A stretch of 13,867 bases of DNA from JBGSWL01 sp041752455 (GTDB lineage: Bacteria; Pseudomonadota; Alphaproteobacteria; Rhizobiales; Rhizobiaceae), in assembly GCA_041752455.1 (NCBI GenBank), contig JBGSWL010000141.1, positions 1 to 13,867 of the forward strand, in the 5' to 3' direction. This document shows, piece by piece, positions 1 to 6,742 of this stretch (its first letter is position 1; each line of letters opens with the position of its first letter). Under the pieces are notes generated by a model. It saw only the letters and a program-made list of their open reading frames with translations. It was not told the DNA's origin and ran no database searches. A program made the translations under genes and the position numbers.

Positions 1-1749
1 ACCGCCCTGTTCCATACTGACCAGGATTCGAACCTCGGGCTTTACGGCGCTTTCGGTTACGACCTCGCCTTCCAGTTCGACCCGGTCGACTATTCGCTGA
101 AGCGCGCCGAAAGCCAGCGCGACATGGTGCTTTTCCTGCCCGACGAGGTGCTGGTGGTGGACCATCACGCCGCGCGCGCCTGGCACGATCGCTACGATTA
201 TGCCGGCGCCGGCTGGACCACGGAAGGCCTGCCGCGCGACGCGGTGGAGGAGCCGTTCCGGCCGAGCGACCGCATTCCGCCGCGCGGCGACCATGAACCC
301 GGCGAATATGCCAAGCTGGTGCGCAAGGCGATGGAAAGCTTCCGCCGCGGCGACCTGTTCGAGGTGGTGCCGGGGCAGATGTTCTACGAGCGCTGCGAGA
401 CGCAACCGTCCGAAATCTCGCGCCGGTTGAAGGCGATCAACCCGTCGCCCTATTCCTTCTTCATCAACCTCGGACAGGGTGAGTACCTGATCGGCGCCTC
501 GCCGGAGATGTTCGTGCGCGTTTCGGGCCGCCGCGTAGAGACTTGCCCGATCTCGGGAACGATCAAGCGCGGCGACGACGCGATCTCCGATTCGGAGCAG
601 ATCCTGAAGCTCCTGAACTCGAAGAAGGACGAATCCGAACTGACGATGTGTTCGGATGTCGACCGCAACGACAAGAGCCGGGTCTGCGAGCCCGGGTCGG
701 TGCGTGTCATCGGGCGCCGGCAGATCGAGATGTATTCTCGGCTCATCCATACCGTCGACCACATCGAGGGGCGGCTGCGCGAGGGGATGGACGCCTTCGA
801 CGCCTTCCTGTCGCATGCCTGGGCGGTGACCGTCACGGGAGCGCCGAAACTCTGGGCGATGCGCTTCATCGAGCAGAACGAGAAGAGCCCGCGCTGCTGG
901 TATGGCGGGGCGATCGGCATGGTGCACTTCAACGGCGACATGAACACCGGCCTGACGCTGCGCACCATCCGTATCCAGGACGGCATCGCGGAGGTGCGGG
1001 CAGGCGCGACGCTGCTTTATGATTCCGTGCCGGACGAGGAAGAAGCCGAAACGGAGCTCAAGGCCTCGGCCATGCTCTCGGCGATCCGCGAGGCGGGTTC
1101 CAGCAACGCCGCGCGGCAGGAACGCCAGACCGCGCGGGTGGGCGAGGGGGTTCGCATCCTGCTCGTCGACCACGAGGACAGCTTCGTCCACACGCTCGCC
1201 AACTATTTCCGGCAAACCGGCGCGGAGGTCCGAACCGTGCGCGCGCCGGTACGCGACAGCGTTTTTGATGAGTTCAAGCCCGATCTCGTCGTCTTGTCCC
1301 CCGGTCCCGGCCTTCCGAAGGATTTCGATTGCAAGGCGACGATCCGTCAGGCGCGCGGGCGCGATCTGGCCGTCTTTGGCGTATGCCTCGGGCTTCAGGC
1401 ACTGACGGAAGCCTATGGCGGGTCGCTGCGCCAGCTCAACTATCCGATGCATGGCAAGCCGAGCCGCATCCGGGTGCATGAGGCGGGCACGGTGTTTTCC
1501 GGCCTGCCCAAGGAAATCACGGTCGGCCGCTATCATTCGATCTTTGCCGACCCGTCGCGGCTGCCCGATGACTTCACTGTCACGGCCGAAACGGAAGACG
1601 GCGTCGTCATGGGAATCGAGCACCGTTTCGAGCCGGTTGCCGCCGTGCAGTTTCACCCGGAATCGATCATGACGCTCGGCGGAAATGCCGGGATGCGCAT
1701 GATCGAGAATGTGGTCGCGCATCTTGGACGTGCTAAGACGCGGGTCTGA
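1..1749 (+). CDS. trpE(G): Fused anthranilate synthase TrpE(G), 5' end outside window
   Basis: This enzyme converts chorismate and glutamine to anthranilate, the first committed step of tryptophan synthesis, in the cytoplasm. The reading frame is open from base 1, so the gene starts upstream; 582 residues are visible, and family members are about 730. The chorismate-binding half shows LIGASPEMF, PISGTIKRG, DVDRNDKSRVCEPGSV and VTGAPKLWAMRFIE. A short linker near 1110-1150 leads into a class I glutamine amidotransferase half with LLVDHEDSFVHTLANYF, SPGPG, the nucleophile in GVCLGLQ (Cys codon 1384-1386), and QFHPES (His codon 1654-1656, Glu codon 1660-1662). The full catalytic triad is therefore present. 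The E-G fusion is characteristic of rhizobia and relatives. The N-terminal feedback site and any trp leader lie outside the window. No terminator is visible before the next gene, which begins 24 bp downstream. Confidence 0.97.
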   Translation, partial: TALFHTDQDSNLGLYGAFGYDLAFQFDPVDYSLKRAESQRDMVLFLPDEVLVVDHHAARAWHDRYDYAGAGWTTEGLPRDAVEEPFRPSDRIPPRGDHEPGEYAKLVRKAMESFRRGDLFEVVPGQMFYERCETQPSEISRRLKAINPSPYSFFINLGQGEYLIGASPEMFVRVSGRRVETCPISGTIKRGDDAISDSEQILKLLNSKKDESELTMCSDVDRNDKSRVCEPGSVRVIGRRQIEMYSRLIHTVDHIEGRLREGMDAFDAFLSHAWAVTVTGAPKLWAMRFIEQNEKSPRCWYGGAIGMVHFNGDMNTGLTLRTIRIQDGIAEVRAGATLLYDSVPDEEEAETELKASAMLSAIREAGSSNAARQERQTARVGEGVRILLVDHEDSFVHTLANYFRQTGAEVRTVRAPVRDSVFDEFKPDLVVLSPGPGLPKDFDCKATIRQARGRDLAVFGVCLGLQALTEAYGGSLRQLNYPMHGKPSRIRVHEAGTVFSGLPKEITVGRYHSIFADPSRLPDDFTVTAETEDGVVMGIEHRFEPVAAVQFHPESIMTLGGNAGMRMIENVVAHLGRAKTRV

Positions 1750-1773
1750 CGCGGCAACGGACGGACCCCCGGC

Positions 1774-2679
1774 ATGACAATCGACGCTCATCAGGGCGCA
1801 GCCCGGCTCGCCCAGCGCTTTGCGGCGGGCTCGATCGCCGTTGTGCTCGTGGTTCTGGCGCTGAAGGGGGCGGCCTGGCAGATTTCCGGCTCGGTTGCGC
1901 TCTATTCTGACGCGCTGGAATCGATCGTCAATTTGATTGCAGCCGGCGCTGCCTTTGCAGCGATCCGCTATGCGGCGCAACCCGCGGACCGCGACCACAA
2001 CTTCGGGCATCACAAGGCCGAATATCTGTCTGCAGTGTTCGAGGGCGTGCTGGTCGTCATTGCCGCACTGCTGATCCTGCGCGAGGCGTTTGCATCGCTG
2101 ATGGGTGATCCGCAGCCGATCAACCAGCCGGTGTTCGGCATCGCGGTCAATCTGGTCGCAACGTCGATCAACGCGGTCTGGGCCTATGTGCTTTTCACAC
2201 AGGGGCGGCGGCTTGTGTCTCCAGCCTTGCTGGCCGATGCCCGCCATATTCTTTCCGATGTCATCACCTCGGTCGGTGTGGTCGTCGCGCTTGTTGCGAT
2301 GATCGGCACCGGCTGGACCCTGTTCGATCCGCTGATCGGCATCGTGATTGCGCTTAACATCCTCTGGCAGGGGTGGATCGTCATCACCGGTTCGCTCGGC
2401 GGTCTGATGGACAAGGCGCCGGCCGAGGCCGATCTTGCGGCTATCGAAGAGCGCATCGCCGGCGCCATGACCGGGGCGCTGGAGTTTCATGATCTGAAAG
2501 CGCGGCAAGCCGGTCGCGCCATGTTCATCGACCTGCATCTGGTGGTGCCGGGTTCGATGAGCGTGGAAGCCTCGCACCGCATCTGCGACCGGATCGAGGC
2601 GGCCTTGCTCGACGGCTTTCCCGGTGCCGTCATCCAGATCCATGTCGAACCGGAACACCACGCCCATTCCGGGTCTTAA
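1774..2679 (+). CDS. Cation diffusion facilitator (CDF) family metal transporter
   Basis: A 301-residue inner-membrane protein of the CDF family, which exports divalent metals such as Zn, Fe or Mn in exchange for protons. Hydrophobic segments fill residues about 20-215, followed by a cytoplasmic metal-binding domain. Recognisable signatures are YSDALES (44-50), the loop D72-x2-H75-x3-H79 in DRDHNFGHHKAE (site-B-like), and H158-x3-D162 in RHILSD on the later helix. The C-terminal domain has HDLKARQAG, FIDLHLVVP and ends HVEPEHH. The first half of transport site A is unusual: where YiiP-like proteins have D-x3-D, this reads D46-x3-S50 with Glu at 49 and Asn at 53, so metal specificity cannot be assigned. 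The start is the ATG 24 bp after trpE(G), with only a weak purine-rich stretch before it; co-transcription with trpE(G) is possible. Confidence 0.93.
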   Translation: MTIDAHQGAARLAQRFAAGSIAVVLVVLALKGAAWQISGSVALYSDALESIVNLIAAGAAFAAIRYAAQPADRDHNFGHHKAEYLSAVFEGVLVVIAALLILREAFASLMGDPQPINQPVFGIAVNLVATSINAVWAYVLFTQGRRLVSPALLADARHILSDVITSVGVVVALVAMIGTGWTLFDPLIGIVIALNILWQGWIVITGSLGGLMDKAPAEADLAAIEERIAGAMTGALEFHDLKARQAGRAMFIDLHLVVPGSMSVEASHRICDRIEAALLDGFPGAVIQIHVEPEHHAHSGS

Positions 2680-2696
2680 GCCTTTCTTCGCAACCG

Positions 2697-2728
2697 CTGC
2701 CCATAGTGCCACCGGCATTATCGGGCAG
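2697..2728 (+). promoter_or_regulatory. Strong hairpin abutting the ribosome binding site of the downstream gene
   Basis: CTGCCC (2697-2702) plus ATAGTGCC (2703-2710) can pair with GGCATTAT (2714-2721) plus GGGCAG (2723-2728). This gives a 14-bp stem with one G-T wobble, one bulged C at 2722 and a 3-nt ACC loop. It begins 17 nt after the transporter stop and its 3' arm runs into the AGGGA Shine-Dalgarno at 2727-2731. No T-run follows on either strand, so a classical intrinsic terminator is unlikely. Translational control, mRNA processing or stability, or a DNA operator are the alternatives. Confidence 0.6.
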
Positions 2729-2738
2729 GGAAACAGCG

Positions 2739-4664
2739 ATGTTCTTCGAGGAAATCAAGGTCAATACGCTTGGCCAATGGATGGCTGTCGCGCTGCCGGA
2801 ACACCGCATCTACGGGCTCTATCTGGCGACTGCGATAATCATGGCCTTTCTCGCCTATTGGCGGATCGAAAAGGCGCACCAGGACCATCACCATGGCGAT
2901 GGCGACGAGGCGGTTTTGTCCACCGATACGTTGCCGGAGCGGCCGCGCTCGTTCCTTGCCTTCGTGTTTGACCGGCGGGTGTTCTTCCATCCCTCGGCCA
3001 TCCAGGATCTGAAGTATTTCTTCGTCAACGGGTTTGTCTATGCGGGGATCGCAAGCCAGTTCCTGTTCACGACGCAAGGCGTTGCCTGGCTCATTCACGG
3101 CATGCTGGAGACAGCCGGCGGTCCTGTGACAGAACCGTTGATCTCGAACGTCGTTTCGCTGGTTCTCTACACGCTTCTGGCCGCCATTGCGGTTGATTTT
3201 GCCGTGTTCTTTACCCACCGCATGCAGCACAAGATACCGCTGCTGTGGCATTTCCATTCAGTGCACCACTCTGCCGAGGTCTTGACGCCGCTGACGCTTT
3301 ACCGCCTGCATCCGGTCGACCTGATCGTCACCGGTCTGACCGTCTCGCTTCTGACCGGCGTTGCCTATGGCGGCCTGTTCTACCTCACCGGCGAAGCGCC
3401 GCAGGAGATGACGGTGTTCGGCCTCAACATCATCTTCATGCTGTTCTACGTGTTCGGCTACAATCTGCGGCACAGCCATGTCTGGCTCGCCTATCCGCAG
3501 TGGCTGTCCCGCATTCTGGTGTCACCGGCCCAGCACCAGATCCACCACTCATCCGACCCCAAGCATTTCGACAAGAACATGGGGCTGATCTTTGCGTTCT
3601 GGGATGGCCTGTTCGGCTCGCTCTACATTCCCAAGACCTATGAAAAACTGACCTTCGGCCTGTCGCGCGACAATCCGAACCCGTTCAAGTCGATGTCAGA
3701 CATCTACCTGATGCCGTTCGCCTGGGCGCGGCGAACCCTGCGGAACGACTATGCCGATCCGCTGCGGCGCCGCGCCGTTCAGGGCGGCATGGCCGCTGTT
3801 GCCGTGGCTGTCATTGCCGGCGGTGTATGGCTCGATGGCAGGAAGCCAGGCTTTCACCTGCCGACGCTGATGCTCGCAGATCTGACCTGGACGGAAGCGC
3901 ATCAGGCGCTGGAAAACGGTTATGAGACCGTGATCGTGCCGACCGGCGGTGTCGAGCAGAACGGACCCTATGTGACGCTTGGCAAGCACAATGTGGTCAT
4001 TGCCGAGACCGCGCGGCAGATGGCCCAGTCGCTCGGCAAGACGCTTGTTGCGCCGGTCATGGCCTATGTGCCTGAGGGCGACATCGACAGCCGCGAAGGG
4101 CACATGGCCTTTACCGGAACCTTGTCCGTGCCCGAACCGGTGTTCGAGGATGTTCTGGAAGCAACCGCCCGCAGCCTTCGCGCCCACGGGTTCCGCAACG
4201 TGCTGTTTGTCGGTGACAGTGGCTCGTCGCAGGCCGCCCAGGCGCGCGTTGCCGCCGATCTGCAGGCCCAGTGGGCAGGCGAGGGCATGCGCGTCGCGTC
4301 CATCGACGACTACTATTACGCCAACCGCCAGACCGATTTCCTTTCGGCCAAGGGCTATTCGCTGGATGACATCGGTCGCCATGCCGGCATTCGCGATACG
4401 TCCGAACTGATCTACGCCTCGTCCGGCCGCGATGTGCGCTTTGAAAACCGCTACATTCCCGAAGGTTTCCAGCCCGGCATTGACGGCAATCCGGGCCTTT
4501 CTTCACGCGCGATCGGCGCCGACATGGTGCGTCTCAAGGTGGAAGCAGGCCTTGCCCAGATCCGTGCAGTCATGGAAGCACCGGTCACGATACCGGCGGC
4601 GGGCGAAATTGTCCTGCGCAACGGCCAGCGCATCGATACCGGAAAAACCGCTGCAACCGACTGA
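2739..4664 (+). CDS. Sterol desaturase/fatty-acid hydroxylase domain fused to creatininase-like domain
   Basis: A 641-residue protein. Residues about 20-345 are an integral-membrane fatty-acid hydroxylase/sterol desaturase domain with the expected di-iron histidine boxes: H160-x3-H164 (HRMQH), H171-x-H-x2-HH177 (HFHSVHH), H245-S-H247 and H266-x2-HH270 (HQIHH). About five hydrophobic helices precede residue 245. A further helix at about 351-366 (MAAVAVAVIAGGVWL) connects to a C-terminal domain (about 378-610) resembling creatininase/creatinine amidohydrolase: IVPTGGVEQNGPYVTLGKHN, then EGHMAFTGTLS and FVGDSGSSQ. If the histidine boxes are cytoplasmic, as in the family, the extra helix would place this domain in the periplasm. 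The classical metal-ligand pattern is altered: N408 and H417 replace His and Asp, and S494 stands where GHGGN-type motifs have His. The ATG at 2739 is preferred over an in-frame GTG at 2706 because AGGGA (2727-2731) is well spaced before it. The substrate is unknown. Confidence 0.88.
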   Translation: MFFEEIKVNTLGQWMAVALPEHRIYGLYLATAIIMAFLAYWRIEKAHQDHHHGDGDEAVLSTDTLPERPRSFLAFVFDRRVFFHPSAIQDLKYFFVNGFVYAGIASQFLFTTQGVAWLIHGMLETAGGPVTEPLISNVVSLVLYTLLAAIAVDFAVFFTHRMQHKIPLLWHFHSVHHSAEVLTPLTLYRLHPVDLIVTGLTVSLLTGVAYGGLFYLTGEAPQEMTVFGLNIIFMLFYVFGYNLRHSHVWLAYPQWLSRILVSPAQHQIHHSSDPKHFDKNMGLIFAFWDGLFGSLYIPKTYEKLTFGLSRDNPNPFKSMSDIYLMPFAWARRTLRNDYADPLRRRAVQGGMAAVAVAVIAGGVWLDGRKPGFHLPTLMLADLTWTEAHQALENGYETVIVPTGGVEQNGPYVTLGKHNVVIAETARQMAQSLGKTLVAPVMAYVPEGDIDSREGHMAFTGTLSVPEPVFEDVLEATARSLRAHGFRNVLFVGDSGSSQAAQARVAADLQAQWAGEGMRVASIDDYYYANRQTDFLSAKGYSLDDIGRHAGIRDTSELIYASSGRDVRFENRYIPEGFQPGIDGNPGLSSRAIGADMVRLKVEAGLAQIRAVMEAPVTIPAAGEIVLRNGQRIDTGKTAATD

Positions 4665-4709
4665 TCGAAGGCTGTTGCATCGGCAGGCCGTCTGGCGTAA
4701 GGAGCCGAC

Positions 4710-4808
4710 ATGAACCGCAAACCGCGTCATTTCCAGTTCCTGCATGCTGCTCTCGCGGCAGGCCGAGACGCGCTCGTTCTTCTCCTTGGCAGCGACCGCC
4801 GGGCCTGA
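4710..4808 (+). CDS. leuL: Leucine-rich leader peptide upstream of leuA (32 aa)
   Basis: A short open frame preceded by a very good Shine-Dalgarno, AAGGAG at 4699-4704, 5 nt before the ATG. The peptide ends DALVLLLGSDRRA. Codons 22-26 (4773-4787) read Leu-Val-Leu-Leu-Leu as CTC GTT CTT CTC CTT, avoiding the CTG codon that dominates neighbouring genes, as expected for a charge-sensing leader. It lies 138 bp before leuA, and the stop codon (4806-4808) falls in the loop of a strong hairpin. Leader peptides that sense branched-chain amino acids are an established way of controlling such genes in proteobacteria. Assigning this one as a leucine attenuator is inference from codon content and position. 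The symbol is a functional label, not a recognised orthologue. Confidence 0.72.
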   Translation: MNRKPRHFQFLHAALAAGRDALVLLLGSDRRA

Positions 4809-4831
4809 TCCGACAGGGCGCCTGGTGGTCG
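4793..4831 (+). promoter_or_regulatory. Leader hairpin, candidate antiterminator of the leu attenuator
   Basis: CGACCGCCGGGC (4793-4804) can pair over 12 contiguous positions with GCCTGGTGGTCG (4820-4831), two pairs being G-T wobbles. The first arm overlaps the last codons of the leader peptide and the loop contains its stop codon. A ribosome stalled on the Leu codons at 4773-4787 would leave this stem free to form, whereas a ribosome reaching the stop would cover it. That is the arrangement expected for an antiterminator. Confidence 0.55.
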
Positions 4832-4867
4832 ACAAGCAAGCGGCTCCGGCCGATTGCCCGCCCCGTC
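4812..4867 (+). terminator. Candidate attenuator (terminator-like) hairpin before leuA
   Basis: GACAGGGCG (4812-4820) can pair with CGCCCCGTC (4859-4867), with one A-C mismatch. It encloses a second hairpin, GCAA-G-CGGC/GCCG-A-TTGC at 4836-4857 with a TCCG loop. The structure cannot form together with the 4793-4831 stem. Only a short ACCTTTAC follows, so the T-run is poor; it may act as a weak or factor-assisted terminator, or the control may not be transcriptional. Confidence 0.4.
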
Positions 4868-4901
4868 ACCTTTACAATCAGTCGTGATGTGATCAACAAG
4901 G

Positions 4902-4931
4902 CCGCAAGGTCGGGACAAGTCCCGTGTGCGG
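4902..4931 (+). promoter_or_regulatory. Hairpin beside the leuA ribosome binding site
   Basis: CCGCA (4902-4906) can pair with TGCGG (4927-4931), and inside it CGGGAC (4911-4916) is a perfect inverted repeat of GTCCCG (4919-4924). A second TGCGG copy at 4932-4936 could replace the first and would occlude part of the GGAG Shine-Dalgarno of leuA (4935-4938). This suggests possible translational control of leuA or a further part of the leader switch. No T-run follows. Confidence 0.45.
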
Positions 4932-4946
4932 TGCGGAGACGGACAA

Positions 4947-6665
4947 ATGAACAAGCACACAAAAGTCAGCGGCATGCCCATGGCGTCGCAAAAGTACCGG
5001 CCTTATCCGCCGGTCGATCTGGCAGACCGGACCTGGCCCTCGAAAACCATCACTACGCCGCCGATCTGGTGCTCCGTCGATCTGCGCGACGGCAACCAGG
5101 CGTTGATCGAGCCGATGGGCCATGAGCGCAAGACGCGCATGTTTGCGCTGCTCCTGAAGATGGGTTTCAAGGAAATCGAGATTGGCTTTCCATCGGCGTC
5201 GCAGACCGACTTCGACTTTGCCCGCTGGTGCGTCACCGAGGGCAATGTCCCGCACGATGTGTCGTTGCAGGTGCTGGTTCAGTGCCGGCCGGAACTGATC
5301 TCTCGCACCTTCGAGGCGCTGGAAGGCGCGCACCGGCCGATCATACATTTCTACAATTCGACGTCCGAGCTGCAGCGCCGGATCGTCTTCGGCAAGGATG
5401 TCGCGGGCATCAAGCAGATTGCCACCGATGCCGCCAAGATGATCCGCGACATGGCCGAGAAGGCTGGTGGCGGCTACCGCTTCCAGTATTCACCGGAGAG
5501 CTTCACCGGCACCGAACTGGAGGTGTCTTTGGAAATCTGTAATGCGGTGACCGAGATCATCGCGCCGACGCCGGACAACAAGCTGATCCTCAACCTGCCG
5601 GCGACCGTCGAGATGTCGACCCCCAATGTCCATGCCGACCAGATCGAGTGGATGTGCCGGCATCTCGACAAGCGCGACTGCGTCACCGTGTCGCTGCATC
5701 CGCACAATGACCGAGGCACGGCGATTGCCGCGACCGAGCTGGCACTGATGGCCGGTGCCGACCGTGTCGAGGGAACGCTGTTCGGCAATGGCGAGCGCAC
5801 CGGCAATGTCGATGTCGTCACCTTGGCGTTGAACATGTTCACGCAGGGCATCGATCCCGGCCTCGATGTTTCCGACATCAACGCCATCCGCGACGTTTAC
5901 GAGCACTGCAACCAGCTGGCCATTCCCGAGCGCCACCCCTATGTCGGCGAACTGGTCTACACCGCGTTTTCCGGTTCGCACCAGGACGCGATCAACAAGG
6001 GCATGAAGGCGCGCAAGGCGGCGGCAGGGGAAAGGCCGGTGACCGATGATCTCTGGGAGGTGCCGTATCTGCCGATCGATCCCGAAGATGTCGGCCGCAG
6101 CTACGAAGCAATCATCCGGATCAATTCCCAGTCCGGCAAGGGCGGTATCGCCTATATCCTGAACGCCGATTACGGGCTCAACCTGCCGCGCAACCTGCAG
6201 GTCGAGTTCCGCGAAATCATCCAGGCGATCACCGACCGCGAGGGCACAGAGCTGACCTCCAAGCGCATCCATGACGAGTTCATGGCGGCTTATGTGGACG
6301 GTCCGATGGCGCGTCTGCGCTTTGTCAGCCACAAGACCGAGGCGGATCCGGACACCGAAGAAGGCCGCATCGTTGACGCGATCCTTGCTGACGGCAATGA
6401 GCAGGTCGCGATCCGCGGCTTTGGCAACGGGCCGATCGACGGTTTTGTCGATGCCATTGCGCGCCACTTCGGCATTCGTCTTTCCGTGTCAGATTATTCC
6501 GAGCATTCATTGCAACGGGGATCGGACGCGACGGCCATATGCTATATGGAAATGGATCACGAAGGTCGGCGCGTGTTCGGGGTCGGTATCGACAAGAATA
6601 TCGTGGCGGCTTCCCTCGAGGCCATTGTCTCAGCTGTCAACCGGGTTCGTCGTAACAACGCTTGA
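4947..6665 (+). CDS. leuA: 2-isopropylmalate synthase (long LeuA form)
   Basis: This enzyme condenses acetyl-CoA with 2-oxoisovalerate to give 2-isopropylmalate, the first committed step of leucine synthesis, in the cytoplasm. The 572-residue length fits the long form. The HMGL-like TIM barrel occupies about residues 40-320: the metal/substrate motif SVDLRDGNQAL (43-53), the metal ligands H251-x-H253 in LHPHNDRGTA, and FGNGERTGN (279-287). A linker region follows, and the C-terminal LeuA dimer/regulatory domain at about 430-572 contains GFGNGPIDGFVDAI and FGVGIDKNIVAASLEAI; this domain carries leucine feedback inhibition in the family. The ATG at 4947 is chosen because GGAG (4935-4938) lies 8 nt upstream; an in-frame start at 4926 lacks such a site. 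The leader peptide and hairpins before it suggest leucine-dependent expression as well as feedback inhibition. Confidence 0.97.
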   Translation: MNKHTKVSGMPMASQKYRPYPPVDLADRTWPSKTITTPPIWCSVDLRDGNQALIEPMGHERKTRMFALLLKMGFKEIEIGFPSASQTDFDFARWCVTEGNVPHDVSLQVLVQCRPELISRTFEALEGAHRPIIHFYNSTSELQRRIVFGKDVAGIKQIATDAAKMIRDMAEKAGGGYRFQYSPESFTGTELEVSLEICNAVTEIIAPTPDNKLILNLPATVEMSTPNVHADQIEWMCRHLDKRDCVTVSLHPHNDRGTAIAATELALMAGADRVEGTLFGNGERTGNVDVVTLALNMFTQGIDPGLDVSDINAIRDVYEHCNQLAIPERHPYVGELVYTAFSGSHQDAINKGMKARKAAAGERPVTDDLWEVPYLPIDPEDVGRSYEAIIRINSQSGKGGIAYILNADYGLNLPRNLQVEFREIIQAITDREGTELTSKRIHDEFMAAYVDGPMARLRFVSHKTEADPDTEEGRIVDAILADGNEQVAIRGFGNGPIDGFVDAIARHFGIRLSVSDYSEHSLQRGSDATAICYMEMDHEGRRVFGVGIDKNIVAASLEAIVSAVNRVRRNNA

Positions 6666-6704
6666 CAACTGCCGGTTGCGACTGCTTATCGGGACGGCTA
6701 CGGT

Positions 6705-6710
6705 TATACT
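6705..6710 (+). promoter_or_regulatory. Possible -10 element upstream of the membrane regulator gene
   Basis: TATACT at 6705-6710 is a good -10 hexamer in the 77-bp gap after leuA. The sequence 17 nt upstream, CTGCTT (6682-6687), is only a weak -35 match. Transcription would start near 6717, leaving about 25 nt before the GTG start, with GAGG at 6731-6734 as ribosome binding site. Confidence 0.35.
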
Positions 6711-6742
6711 GAGACGATTTCAATAGATTTGAGGATAACAGC

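Noticed and set aside
2706..2738. GTG start for the desaturase-creatininase gene
   Set aside because: It lies within the stem of the 2697-2728 hairpin and has no ribosome binding site; the ATG at 2739 has AGGGA at good spacing.
2697..2738. Intrinsic terminator for the trpE(G)-transporter transcript
   Set aside because: The hairpin is strong, but no T-run follows in either direction.
4609..4638. Possible promoter for the leu leader (TTGTCC, 18 bp, TCGATA)
   Set aside because: The -35 match is fair but the -10 match is poor, and it lies inside the preceding coding region; not strong enough to annotate.
5490..6467. A 325-codon open frame on the minus strand inside leuA
   Set aside because: It is fully opposite a certain gene, shows no recognisable motif and is expected from GC-rich codon use.
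6662..6667. TTGACA at the end of leuA as a -35 box
   Set aside because: It overlaps the leuA stop codon and lies 37 bp from the only good -10 hexamer (6705-6710), too far to work with it.
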